DNA of 64,000 nt from Burkholderiales bacterium (GCA_030604135.1 JAUVWL010000021.1:1-64000); one strand, 5' to 3'. Counted from the stretch's first letter, positions 8,897-17,743 are shown. Translations and numbers: made by a program. Notes: generated from the letters alone by a model not told the origin.

Positions 8897-9925
8897 ATGG
8901 AACAAATCACCCAACCGATTTCGAAGCGCACGCTCTGGCAGGCCGGCGCCTGCCTGGCGCTGGGCGTGTTGCTGCAGGCCGGATGCGCCACATGGACGCC
9001 AGCGCCGCCCGCCGAGCTGGCCTTGTTCAAGGAAGTCCAGATCGGACCGGAGGCGTCTTCGGTGGTGCAGCTGTCGTTCGAAGCCTTGCGCCCTGAGGTT
9101 GGGGAACCGGCAGCTGAAGGGCGTGGCGACGCCGAGCCCGCTGCCGAAGCGTCGACTGCCGCCAAGGGCGACACCGTGACAGCCGTGAAAGCCGCGGCTG
9201 GCTCACCGCATGCCGGGCATGTGGTGCTGATGCGCGACGGCGAGGAAATGCAGCGCATCGAGCACGACTTTGGCGAGGGTTCACAGCACCTTCTGGGCGC
9301 AGGCTGGGTGCGGCTGGAGGATCTCAGCGGCGACGGGTGGATGGAGCTGGTGTTGCCGCGCCAGGAGAGCGACGGCGGATTGTCCGATGTGGTGTACGCC
9401 TACCACGCGCAGCGCCAGCGCTATGAGCGGGTGACTGCCCTGTCGGACCGAGGCACGGTTCGTGGCCTGGCGCCGGGCTGTGTGCTGCTGGAGACCGACA
9501 ACGCCAGTCAGACCCTGTGCCACCTGCCTGCCGCGCGTCGTTGGGTGCGGTTGTATGCCCCGGCCACCGCCGCCCAGGCCGGCGCGGATGTGGGGCAACT
9601 GGAGGCCACCTGTGTCGGTCCCGGTAGCCGGCTGACCGACTGCCGTCAACTGAGGCTGCAGACCGACCGCAGCTTGCAATCGGCCCTGGCGGCCTTGAAG
9701 CAGCAGCAGCGTGAACAGGTGCAACAGGCCCATGGACGACCGACGGCCACCCGGGTGCTGGCCAACCTGGATGCCGGGCACCGGGCCTGGCTGAACTACC
9801 GCGACAACCGCTGCATGGGGCATGCGCGGGAGCAGGGTTTGGCGGGGGCAGGCTTGCAAATGGTGTTCGAGTCTTGCCGCTACCAGATGGCCTTGCAGCA
9901 GACCGTCGAATATGGGCAGCCATGA
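8897..9925 (+). CDS. Lipoprotein with inhibitor-like domains, possible lysozyme-type immunity protein
   Basis: 342 residues from ATG 8897, fixed by AAGGAGG at 8881-8887. Lipobox Leu-Gln-Ala-Gly-Cys gives lipidated Cys30. A middle region contains DLSGDGWMEL (about 142-151), a Ca-binding-like loop of the sort present in the Xanthomonas lysozyme-effector immunity protein XAC2610. The C-terminal 60 residues (W..YRDNRC...C pattern) resemble LprI/DUF1311 lysozyme-inhibitor domains. A periplasmic inhibitor of a peptidoglycan-cleaving effector is the likely role. No peptidoglycan hydrolase gene adjoins it in the window, so its partner may lie elsewhere. Domain matches are from memory of family patterns. 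Confidence 0.6.
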   Translation: MEQITQPISKRTLWQAGACLALGVLLQAGCATWTPAPPAELALFKEVQIGPEASSVVQLSFEALRPEVGEPAAEGRGDAEPAAEASTAAKGDTVTAVKAAAGSPHAGHVVLMRDGEEMQRIEHDFGEGSQHLLGAGWVRLEDLSGDGWMELVLPRQESDGGLSDVVYAYHAQRQRYERVTALSDRGTVRGLAPGCVLLETDNASQTLCHLPAARRWVRLYAPATAAQAGADVGQLEATCVGPGSRLTDCRQLRLQTDRSLQSALAALKQQQREQVQQAHGRPTATRVLANLDAGHRAWLNYRDNRCMGHAREQGLAGAGLQMVFESCRYQMALQQTVEYGQP

Positions 9926-9973
9926 GCCCCGTATGGTGGCTCATGCACTGAACAGCCCTGGGAGCCAAAACCG

Positions 9974-11902
9974 ATGAGCCGCTTGCAAAAGGCCATGCTG
10001 GGCTTGACCCTGATGCTCGGCGTGCTGGCCGGGTCGCAACTGAGTGCCTACCTGCTGCTGTGGCGCCTGAACCTGCCGTGGACCGGTGCAACACCGCTGA
10101 CCTACCTGCAGTACTGGTCGGCACACGCAGCACACCCGCAGTTCGGCGGTGTGGTGCGCAGCAGCGGCGCCGTGGGTTTTGGCGTGGTGCTGCTGGTGCT
10201 CGGCCTGCTCGCGCTGGTGCTGCTGTTCAGGCGCCCGCAGCGCCTGTACGGTGATGCCCGGTTTGCCTCGCTCTCGGATTTGCGCGGCAAGCGCATGCTC
10301 AAGCCCGACGACACGGCGCTGGTGGTGGGCCGCAAGGACGGCAAGTATGTGTACTTCAATGGCCAGCAGTTCGCCTTGCTGGCCGCGCCGACCCGATCGG
10401 GCAAAGGGGTGGGCATCGTGATTCCCAACCTGTTGAGCTACCAGGGTTCGGTGGTGGTGCTGGACATCAAGCGCGAAAACTTCGACCTGACGAGTGGCTT
10501 TCGGGCCCGCTACGGGCAGGAGGTCTACCTGTTCAACCCGTTTGCCGAAAACCGCTGCACGCACCGCTGGAACCCCTTGTCCTACGTGTCTGCCGACCCG
10601 AACTTCCGGGTCAGTGACCTGCAGGCGATTGCCGCCATGCTGTACCCGGCAACCGACTTGCACAAGGACCCGTTCTGGGCCAACCAGGCGCAAAACGCCT
10701 TCGTGGCCTTCGCCTTGCACGCATTCGAGCAGGCCGACCACATGGGCCGGCGGTTTCCTGGCAAACCCTACGAGACACCGACCATGGGTGCGCTTTACCG
10801 CCTGTCGTCGGGGCGACCGGAGCAGCCGCTGCGCGAGCATCTGCGCGACCTGGCCAGTTCGCCCGACCTGAGTCCGGCTGCGCGGACCGCGTTTGGCACC
10901 TTGCTGGGTCAGGCCGACGAAACCTTTGCCAGCATCATGGGCACCTTCAAAGAGCCGTTGAACCCCTGGCTGAACCCGGTGGTGGACGCGGCAACCAGTG
11001 GCAACGACTTCGATCTGCGCGATGTGCGCAAGAAGAAGATGAGCATCTATGTGGCGGTGCAGCCCAACAAACTGGCCGAAGCCCGGTTGATCATCAACCT
11101 GTTCTTCAGCCAGTTGATCAACGAAAACACCCGGGAGCTGCCCCAGGCCAACCCCGCGCTCAAGCACCAGTGCCTGCTGCTGATGGACGAGTTCACCAGC
11201 ATCGGGCGCATGGACATCATTGCTCGGGCGGTCAGTTTCATGGCCGGCTACAACCTGCGGCTGATGCCCATCATCCAGAGCCTGTCCCAGCTTGAGGCCA
11301 CCTACGGGCGGGAGACGGCGCGCACGCTGGTGACCAACCACGCGCTTCGCATCATCTTTGCGCCGCGCGAACAACAGGACGCCAACGAGTACAGTGAGAT
11401 GATGGGCTACACCAGTGTTCGCAAGGAAAGCATCAGCCGCAGCCGCGCGCGCGAGACCAGCCGCACCCTCACCGAAAACGAAGAGCGGCGGGCGCTGATG
11501 TTGCCCCAGGAGATCAAGGCGCTGGGGGAGGACAAGCAGATCCTGCTGGTCGAAGGGCTCGCCCACCCGGTGATGTCCGACAAGATCCGCTACTACCAGG
11601 ATGCCGAGTTCAAGCGACGCGTGCTGCCCAAGGTCGAGGTGCCCGAGCTGGTGCTGGGCGGGTCCACCGGCTTCCCATCGACCACGGCCAAGGGTCGAGC
11701 AACACGGACAGCCCACAACGGTCTGCCACCCGAGAGCGTGATGCAGATGCAGGCCAGGGACGATTCGGTCTTCACGCGCGCCTTCTCCGGCAGAAAAAAA
11801 AATACCACCCAGGTGACGGGCATGCCGCCGGAGTACACCGGGCTCAAGGGGGTCGTCGGCGAGTTCGACCGGGTGGTCAACCACCTCAAGGGAGCCGCCT
11901 GA
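9974..11902 (+). CDS. virD4: VirD4 coupling protein ATPase
   Basis: 642 residues. Two transmembrane helices (about 8-30 and 66-86), then the TraG/VirD4 ATPase domain with Walker A APTRSGKG (138-145) and Walker B LLLMDEFTS (about 402-410), an all-alpha domain between them, and an RNHALR-like DNA-translocase-family segment (TNHALRIIFAPREQ). VirD4 receives substrates and in X-T4SS binds the effectors' C-terminal XVIPCD. Its location amid putative effector/immunity genes, not relaxase genes, supports a protein-delivery role. The C-terminus is Lys/Thr-rich. The next gene's upstream frame begins within two bases of the stop. Confidence 0.93.
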   Translation: MSRLQKAMLGLTLMLGVLAGSQLSAYLLLWRLNLPWTGATPLTYLQYWSAHAAHPQFGGVVRSSGAVGFGVVLLVLGLLALVLLFRRPQRLYGDARFASLSDLRGKRMLKPDDTALVVGRKDGKYVYFNGQQFALLAAPTRSGKGVGIVIPNLLSYQGSVVVLDIKRENFDLTSGFRARYGQEVYLFNPFAENRCTHRWNPLSYVSADPNFRVSDLQAIAAMLYPATDLHKDPFWANQAQNAFVAFALHAFEQADHMGRRFPGKPYETPTMGALYRLSSGRPEQPLREHLRDLASSPDLSPAARTAFGTLLGQADETFASIMGTFKEPLNPWLNPVVDAATSGNDFDLRDVRKKKMSIYVAVQPNKLAEARLIINLFFSQLINENTRELPQANPALKHQCLLLMDEFTSIGRMDIIARAVSFMAGYNLRLMPIIQSLSQLEATYGRETARTLVTNHALRIIFAPREQQDANEYSEMMGYTSVRKESISRSRARETSRTLTENEERRALMLPQEIKALGEDKQILLVEGLAHPVMSDKIRYYQDAEFKRRVLPKVEVPELVLGGSTGFPSTTAKGRATRTAHNGLPPESVMQMQARDDSVFTRAFSGRKKNTTQVTGMPPEYTGLKGVVGEFDRVVNHLKGAA

Positions 11903-11948
11903 TGTGCGCACCACGGACGGGGGCAGTCGGCTCAGCGAGGAGCCGGTA

Positions 11949-12869
11949 GTGGCGATCTTGCGCAAACACGTGTGGCGCTGGGTGTTGCGGCCCTTGCTGG
12001 GTCTGGTGCTGTTGCTGGGTGTGCTGATCGGCGGCATGCTGCTGTACGCCTTCGAGTCCCACCGCTTTCCGCGCCCCTGGCTGGGCATGGGGCCACTGGG
12101 TTTCGAGCAGACCAGGGCCCGGCAACTGGACCCCCAGTTGCGTCTGGCCTATGAGCAGGAGCTTTTCGAGGAGCTGGCCTTGCGTCGAACGGGCTCCAAG
12201 CGTTTTCCTGAAGGAGATGACCTGTCCAGCTTCAACGCGGCCCTGTGCGCGCGCGACCGGCGTTGGAAGGAGATGGCAATGGAAGGTTTCGAACTGGCCC
12301 ACATAGCCAGGCAGGCGGTCAACACCTGCGAAGGCCTTGTCTTCAACCTCAAAGGCCCCATGCGCCGCCTGCAACGCCTGGCCGAGGGTGGCGACGTGGC
12401 GGCCATGTGCATGATGGGCTCGATTGATGACCCCCGCCAGGACCTGGGCCCTCTGGCCCAGGTGCGGCGCGAGATGGTGGAACGCGGCGCGGCCCTGGGT
12501 CACCCCGAGTGCCTGTGGCACCTGTCGCGCTGGACCTACCCGGGACTGGACGGCGATGCCCAGGCTGTGGCCGAGAGCCTGTCGCTCGCGGCCCGGGCGG
12601 TGGAGGGGGGGGCGTATCGGGCGGCCCGAGAGCCGCTGCGGCACTTCGCAAAGCTCAACTTGAACGACCAGCGCTACGACGAGCGCACTTACTGCTGGTC
12701 ACTGGTTTACGACAAGGGCCAGTCGGTTCGCCACGAAGCAGCTGAGACTCTTGGCTATTTGAAGCGTCAAGCTCGATCAGATCGAGATCGGAATCGGGAA
12801 GAACGCATATCGCGCATGAGCGAGCAAGTCATGGATGTCCATGACTGCGTGGCCATGGGCTGGCATTGA
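11949..12869 (+). CDS. Membrane-anchored Sel1-like protein, putative immunity protein
   Basis: 306 residues from GTG 11949, chosen for a perfect GAGGAG at 11937-11942 with six-base spacing; GTG 11904, touching the virD4 stop, is the alternative. One N-terminal transmembrane helix (about 14-36) and no lipobox indicate an inner-membrane anchor with a periplasmic helical domain. Segments such as LAEGGDVAAMCMMG and ERGAALGHPECLWHLS look like degenerate Sel1 (TPR-type) repeats. It lies 11 bases before the unknown effector-like gene, which matches the immunity-before-effector order seen twice more here. Immunity function is inferred from position; a T4SS accessory role is possible. Confidence 0.5.
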   Translation: MAILRKHVWRWVLRPLLGLVLLLGVLIGGMLLYAFESHRFPRPWLGMGPLGFEQTRARQLDPQLRLAYEQELFEELALRRTGSKRFPEGDDLSSFNAALCARDRRWKEMAMEGFELAHIARQAVNTCEGLVFNLKGPMRRLQRLAEGGDVAAMCMMGSIDDPRQDLGPLAQVRREMVERGAALGHPECLWHLSRWTYPGLDGDAQAVAESLSLAARAVEGGAYRAAREPLRHFAKLNLNDQRYDERTYCWSLVYDKGQSVRHEAAETLGYLKRQARSDRDRNREERISRMSEQVMDVHDCVAMGWH

Positions 12870-12880
12870 GGACCACGTAG

Positions 12881-14695
12881 ATGGACAAGGAAGCACTGAA
12901 GCGGGCCTGGGATGCACGTGGAAAACAGTTGGACAGCGCCTACCGCGCAACGAAGGCAGAAGGCTCAGATACCACGCATGAAACGCTCAAAGCTGCCGCC
13001 GATCTCAACCGCTTCCTTGATCACGGTTTTGCGCTTTCGCGCCTGGACAACGACATCGGTCGTCGGTTGGATGCGCGCACGCTGGCGGGCGAGCCCATGG
13101 TTCAAGGTTACGACCGGCTGGCGCTGCAAGCCGAGAGAGCGCGGCTGACCGAGGAATACATGTGGTTCATGGAGTACCGGCGCGAGAGCGATCTCAAGCC
13201 GGTCAATCCGGGCACCGTTGTAGACGGTCTTCGTCGTATCGAGCTTTCCAAAGATGGCACCGAAGTGGTTTCCGGCTGGAATCCAGACAGCGCACTCGGG
13301 CGCAGCATGATCGTGTTCGAAGACGCCCGCTCGGCCGTGCCCGCCTTCGGCGACGCGGTGGCCAAGGCGCGCAGCGCCTTGAGTCCCAGCTACCAGACCT
13401 GCGTGGCCCTGAACCAGGCCAGCGCGGCCTTTCTCGGGGGACAGACAGCGGCGGTGCCGGGCAAAACGCTGATGGCCGGGCGCATGGCGGCCGACACCTG
13501 GGGGGAGGGCGTGGGCGCCGCACACCGCATGCCGGCCGAGAACTTCTGCCGACTGGTGTACCCCGATCACGAAGCCGGGCGTGTGCGCCAACGCTTGCAT
13601 GGGCAGGCGCCCGATGTGGTCCCGGTGCAAGTCGCCGAAAGCGCGGTGGCAGCCGGCTCCGAGCCGGTCAGAGACACAGACCAGGTGCGCACGGATCCGC
13701 AGGACGGCCAGCAAGCCCAGGCCCCATCGGTGGACGTGCCGGTGCCCTGGCTCGGGGCATTGGCGGTGACCGATGTGCTCGCGTTCCATGTGGCACAAGG
13801 GCGTCTGGAAGCCGATGAAGCCGCGCAGCTGTTGCGCTCCAGCACCGGGCCGGATGCCGGCGTTTCAACGCTGTGGCCCGAGCTGCTGGCGCAGGCCAGA
13901 GGCCCGGTGCCTGAGGTCGCAGAGGCGGACACGTCGCTGACCCCGGGCCGCTCGTTTGTCCAGTCGAGCGGACTGCTCTCGGAAGGCCAGAAGGCGAACT
14001 TCGAGCGCCTGTTGAGCGCCTTTGCCGAGCCCCTGCAGGCCCTGCCGCCCGATCAACGGGTGATGGCCGAAGAGGTCATGGCCTTGCACTACGTGGACGA
14101 GGTGTCGGTCTGCGGCGGGCTGAACCGGCCGCTGGACACCGAGGTGGTGCGATCCCTGTGCCAGGGGCCCGCAAACGGGCTCCCGGGCGCCGCAGAGGGC
14201 CCTGAAGACAAGGCCGAAGCGCTTGCCGAGCCGCCCGAAGCCTTGAAAGCCCGACAGGCGCAGGTGGTGCAGAGCATGGCGCCACTGTTGGGCAGCGAGG
14301 CCGCCGCCGGCTGGAGCAGCCAGGACCACGAACGGCTGCAAGCCCACGCGCTGCAAACGACAGTCCGCCACCACCTGGGCCCGGACATGGTCGGCGCCTG
14401 GCTCAGTGCCGACCGGGCGCACATCGGTCTGCTGGACAGCACCGGTGTGTTGCGCGAGTTTGCGGTGGCCGATGCCCTGGCGCAGGACGCAGAAGTCACC
14501 CATGCCAAGACGGGCCAGATCTGGGCAGCGCAGCACAAGCTGGCCCAGGCACCCGCGCCCACCGGCAAGAGCCGACGGCACGGTGACGGCCACGGGGCCG
14601 AAGAAGAATCCCCCAGTGGCTCGGCTGCGCAGATGGGCGCCCACCAGGGGCTGCTCGGGGTCGAATCGGGTGGATTGGCGTCGGCGAATGGCTGA
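12881..14695 (+). CDS. Putative T4SS effector of unknown activity
   Basis: 604 residues, GAGGA at 12868-12872 before ATG. No signal peptide or membrane helix. The N-terminal 240 residues are helix-rich with charged patches and no domain I recognise; a Gln/Pro/Asp-rich linker (about 245-285) follows. Near the C-terminus, AHIGLLDSTGVLREF (about 514-528), preceded by an amphipathic helix, resembles the IHIGH-DG strand pair in the two other effectors, suggesting a divergent VirD4-recognition domain. The extreme C-terminus is Gly/Ser/His-rich. Its upstream partner is membrane-anchored and periplasmic, so an envelope target would be consistent. Effector status is inference from locus, architecture and partial domain similarity. 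Confidence 0.5.
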   Translation: MDKEALKRAWDARGKQLDSAYRATKAEGSDTTHETLKAAADLNRFLDHGFALSRLDNDIGRRLDARTLAGEPMVQGYDRLALQAERARLTEEYMWFMEYRRESDLKPVNPGTVVDGLRRIELSKDGTEVVSGWNPDSALGRSMIVFEDARSAVPAFGDAVAKARSALSPSYQTCVALNQASAAFLGGQTAAVPGKTLMAGRMAADTWGEGVGAAHRMPAENFCRLVYPDHEAGRVRQRLHGQAPDVVPVQVAESAVAAGSEPVRDTDQVRTDPQDGQQAQAPSVDVPVPWLGALAVTDVLAFHVAQGRLEADEAAQLLRSSTGPDAGVSTLWPELLAQARGPVPEVAEADTSLTPGRSFVQSSGLLSEGQKANFERLLSAFAEPLQALPPDQRVMAEEVMALHYVDEVSVCGGLNRPLDTEVVRSLCQGPANGLPGAAEGPEDKAEALAEPPEALKARQAQVVQSMAPLLGSEAAAGWSSQDHERLQAHALQTTVRHHLGPDMVGAWLSADRAHIGLLDSTGVLREFAVADALAQDAEVTHAKTGQIWAAQHKLAQAPAPTGKSRRHGDGHGAEEESPSGSAAQMGAHQGLLGVESGGLASANG

Positions 14696-14781
14696 GTGGC
14701 CAGGTGGGTGACGAGTGGTGCGCGCGCAGCCAGAGCGGTCTTGCGCAGCACCAGATGTTGAATGGAAAAGCAGGAGCGGAT

Positions 14782-15309
14782 ATGGCGTACATGGTGGACG
14801 AGGCAAAGGGCCCCAGCAGTTTTGTGAAGGAGCCGATTCCAGAGGAATTCATGGCGTCATACAGCCCGCGCTCGCTGTTCACGCCGTTGCTGGAGGAACG
14901 GTGGCCGACGGACGAGTGGGTGATCGACAAGGCGCGCAAGGTGGCCTTCATTGAGTGCGGTACCAATGGGAACTTCGCAGCAGACGAGGGCATCAAGCCG
15001 ACATGCTGGTCTACCTTGCTGGTGGACGGTGAGCCCGTGGGCTTGGTATACCGGTATGCCATTGACTACCTCGACGACCAGGACCCTGAAACCGGTTCTT
15101 ACTTCGAGATCAAGAAGCTCAGGCAGCTCCACGTATACCTGCCTGCGGCGCTGTATGGCCGCAAGGAAGAGATCGTGGGCCTGGTGGAAGAGGCGATGTA
15201 TGTGGAATGCGACGGCCCTGAGTTGCCATGGGTTCGGGGGGTCGTGGCCGAAGTGGAGGGCTACCACCTGGGATCTGAATACGGCCGGGTGAAGCACCAT
15301 GGCATCTGA
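14782..15309 (+). CDS. Putative cytoplasmic immunity protein for the NADase-like effector
   Basis: 175 residues from ATG 14782, supported by AGGAG at 14772-14776; a longer GTG frame begins at 14704. There is no signal peptide, lipobox or membrane helix, unlike the other putative immunity proteins here, so it should act in the cytoplasm. It is acidic, with many Glu/Asp and aromatic residues, as is common for toxin-neutralising proteins. No family is recognised. It overlaps the start of the following effector by 11 bases, indicating coupled translation. Neutralisation of a toxin acting on a cytosolic substrate is the simplest reading and agrees with the NADase prediction for its neighbour. Confidence 0.55.
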   Translation: MAYMVDEAKGPSSFVKEPIPEEFMASYSPRSLFTPLLEERWPTDEWVIDKARKVAFIECGTNGNFAADEGIKPTCWSTLLVDGEPVGLVYRYAIDYLDDQDPETGSYFEIKKLRQLHVYLPAALYGRKEEIVGLVEEAMYVECDGPELPWVRGVVAEVEGYHLGSEYGRVKHHGI

Positions 15310-17638
15310 CTCACTTGCGGACTTGCCCGAACAAAGGGCTGTTATCGACTGGCTGAAGTCTGTTCGAAATTCGGGTGGCATCGCGCGCTACCCAGGTGGA
15401 CTCGACACTTTCCAGCAGGACTTGCTGCAGCGGCTGGACCACTTGCCCGTGCGCGTGCCCAACCAGGCGTCCGACGCGGTGACCCTGCTCTACAGCGGGC
15501 CGCTGGGCAATACCGATAGTTGGCAGGTGGCCGAGTCCTTGGGCAAGAAGTCTCAGGGGCAGGTGGTGACCATCGGGCAAACTCCGGCAGGGCAACTCCA
15601 GAACAGTATCGTGTTCAAGAGGGCTATCGACGATGTCGGCGGCAGATCTCACCCGAACATCTTTGACCAGCTCTCCGAAACCCGCACCGTTGACGGCCGC
15701 AAGATCGAGAGCATCTGGGACCGCGCCAGTGCCCGCCTGGCCCATGCCGCCGAAGGCGATGTGCGCACGCTGACGCCATCGGCTCTTGACAGCAAGGTGT
15801 TTGCCAAGGTGGAGCTGCCCGCCTTGCTGGACAACCCCAAGGTCAGCCACGTCAATGGGGTGCCCGTTGAAGCCTATCGGGAGATCTATGCCAGCACCCC
15901 GGGCAGCGTCGAAAACAAGCTCAGTCGGGTCAACATGGCGGTGCAGGCCAGCTCCTACGATCTGACGCGGGAGATGCGCTGGCGCCAGACCACCGACGCA
16001 CGCACCGGCCGGCTGGTGGTCGATGCGGTGGACGCGGGGCAGCTATTCGAGGGCACGCCGCACCGGCCCGCAGTGACGCTGGCCGCCAACGACGCGAGCT
16101 TCGTCATGAGCCGGGGTGACCCAAGCATGACACCCGAGCAACTGGCCCGCATGAACGAGGGGCGGGCGCAGATGCATGGGGCGCTGGAGACGGTGGGCGC
16201 CAGGCCCGGGATGACCGCTGACGCGGTGCCACCCCGGATACGGACCGCCACGGTGCTCAAAGGGCTGGGTGTGGCGGGCACGGCCTATGGCGTTTATGAA
16301 GGCTATGGCGAGTTGCGCGATGCGCTCGATGGCGCCCGGTCCAACCGCGAGTGGCATGTGCGCGGTGGCGAGGCCTCGGTGGACCTGGCGACGCGGGCGA
16401 CCATCACAGGCACAGCCGCGGTCGGCGGCGGTGCGCTCGGTGGTGCGGGGGGGTCCCTGGTGGCACCGGGCCCCGGCACCCTGACGGGTGTGGTGGTGGG
16501 CGGTGGTGCCTCGGCCTACGCGGCCGAGCGTGCCTATGAAGACTCGCGCGTGCAGCAATGGGCGCGCGCCATTGGCGCTGCAGGTGGCGAACTCAGCTAC
16601 GACCATTTTTCTCGGGAAGGACGCCTGTTGCGCCGGGTCGAGGGCCTGCAGGCCGAACTGGCCCAGGCCGGCAGCGAGGCCGAGCGCCAGCGCATCGGTC
16701 AGCAGTTGCAGACGGTGGGCGACGAGTTCAAGTTGGAGGTCGATCGCAACAACCGCTACTTTCAGGGGCGCGAACTGATCGACCAGCAGTGGCCGGCGCT
16801 CGGTGAGCAGTTTCCCGGCTTGAAGCAGAGCCAGGTGGTCAAGGCCTATGAGGCGCGCCTGGAGCAGGGCGTCGACGACCCGTCCCGGGCCGTGCAAGGC
16901 GCGTTCAGCGACGCCGTCCACGACAAGGTGCAGGCCCGTGGATTGCCCTATGTGCCCAGCACCGACTATGCGGCCTACGGTGACCAGGCGCTGAACCAGG
17001 CCTGGACGCGCTTCAACGGGCAGCGGGAGCAGGGGGAAGCCGCCATCGCAGACCTGCAGCAACGCGGACCACAGCGCGAATCGGTGCCGCTGGTGGGCGA
17101 CTGGCTGGGACGCCGCAGCCACGATGTACAGATGCAGCGCGCCCAGAACGCGCACTGGCAGGACGATGGGCATGTGCGCGCCATCGAAGGCGAGATGCGC
17201 TCGCGCGGCCTGCCCGTGCCTGGTGGAGCGCGTGAAACCGGGCATGAAAGCGTGCGTGAGCCGGTGGCCGGGCTTGACCCCCACAGCCAGCGCCTGCTGC
17301 AGGACAGCGAGCGCGAGGTGGCCGAGCTGGCCCGCCAACATGGACTGGGCTGGAACGAAGGCCTGGCCAACACCAGCGCGGCGGTCGCGGCCTCGGCCCG
17401 GGCCGCAGGCCTGGAGCGTGTGAGCCTGTTGTCGGCCAGCCAGGGGAAGATCCACATCGGGCATTTTGATGGCACCTGGCTGAAGGAGACCACGCTGGAC
17501 GCCAGGGTCGCCGCCAACACACCAGCGGAGCAGTCGGTGCGCAGACTGGCTGAGCCCGAGCAAAGCCCAACGCAGGCCGTGCAGGCTGGGACCTTGGTGG
17601 CCCAGACGGAGCCCTTGGCCGTGGGGCGAAGCCTGTGA
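15299..17638 (+). CDS. Putative T4SS effector: CD38-like NADase domain plus C-terminal signal domain
   Basis: 779 residues. Residues about 55-195 match the order of landmarks in ADP-ribosyl cyclase/CD38: LLYSG (63-67) where CD38 has LLWSR, TIGQTPAG (91-98) against TLEDTLLG, IWDRASARLA (139-148) against the FW..S..FA helix, and Glu172 where CD38 has its catalytic Glu. I infer NAD(P)+ glycohydrolase or cyclase activity. Residues about 320-405 contain a Gly/Ala-rich segment that might interact with membrane. A charged coiled-coil region follows (about 440-490). The C-terminal domain (about 662-755, AARAAGLERVSL, IHIGHFDG) closely parallels that of the lipase effector and should be the VirD4 signal. 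This is the last gene of the locus. Confidence 0.65.
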   Translation: MASDSLADLPEQRAVIDWLKSVRNSGGIARYPGGLDTFQQDLLQRLDHLPVRVPNQASDAVTLLYSGPLGNTDSWQVAESLGKKSQGQVVTIGQTPAGQLQNSIVFKRAIDDVGGRSHPNIFDQLSETRTVDGRKIESIWDRASARLAHAAEGDVRTLTPSALDSKVFAKVELPALLDNPKVSHVNGVPVEAYREIYASTPGSVENKLSRVNMAVQASSYDLTREMRWRQTTDARTGRLVVDAVDAGQLFEGTPHRPAVTLAANDASFVMSRGDPSMTPEQLARMNEGRAQMHGALETVGARPGMTADAVPPRIRTATVLKGLGVAGTAYGVYEGYGELRDALDGARSNREWHVRGGEASVDLATRATITGTAAVGGGALGGAGGSLVAPGPGTLTGVVVGGGASAYAAERAYEDSRVQQWARAIGAAGGELSYDHFSREGRLLRRVEGLQAELAQAGSEAERQRIGQQLQTVGDEFKLEVDRNNRYFQGRELIDQQWPALGEQFPGLKQSQVVKAYEARLEQGVDDPSRAVQGAFSDAVHDKVQARGLPYVPSTDYAAYGDQALNQAWTRFNGQREQGEAAIADLQQRGPQRESVPLVGDWLGRRSHDVQMQRAQNAHWQDDGHVRAIEGEMRSRGLPVPGGARETGHESVREPVAGLDPHSQRLLQDSEREVAELARQHGLGWNEGLANTSAAVAASARAAGLERVSLLSASQGKIHIGHFDGTWLKETTLDARVAANTPAEQSVRRLAEPEQSPTQAVQAGTLVAQTEPLAVGRSL

Positions 17639-17709
17639 GGTGATTGGCTCTGGCGAGGAAAACGGATCGATCGCATTTTCGGTTGAGAACCGATCTACCG
17701 GGCCGAGCC

Positions 17710-17743
17710 AGTGCAGTGTTTGACGCTATTCAAGCACTGCACT
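17710..17743. repeat. Inverted repeat between the T4SS locus and glmM
   Basis: AGTGCAGTGTTTG (17710-17722) pairs with CAAGCACTGCACT (17731-17743) over 13 bp with one G-U wobble and an 8-base loop. There is no T tract after it, so it is not a standard intrinsic terminator. It may be a processed 3' end, a weak terminator for the effector transcript or an operator. A TACAAT at 17762-17767 could be a -10 element for glmM, but no -35 sits at proper distance. The rest of the 164-base gap shows nothing else. Confidence 0.5.

Noticed and set aside
9941-12088. A 715-residue minus-strand frame opposite virD4
   Set aside because: Antisense shadow of virD4; no ribosome site and no family character.
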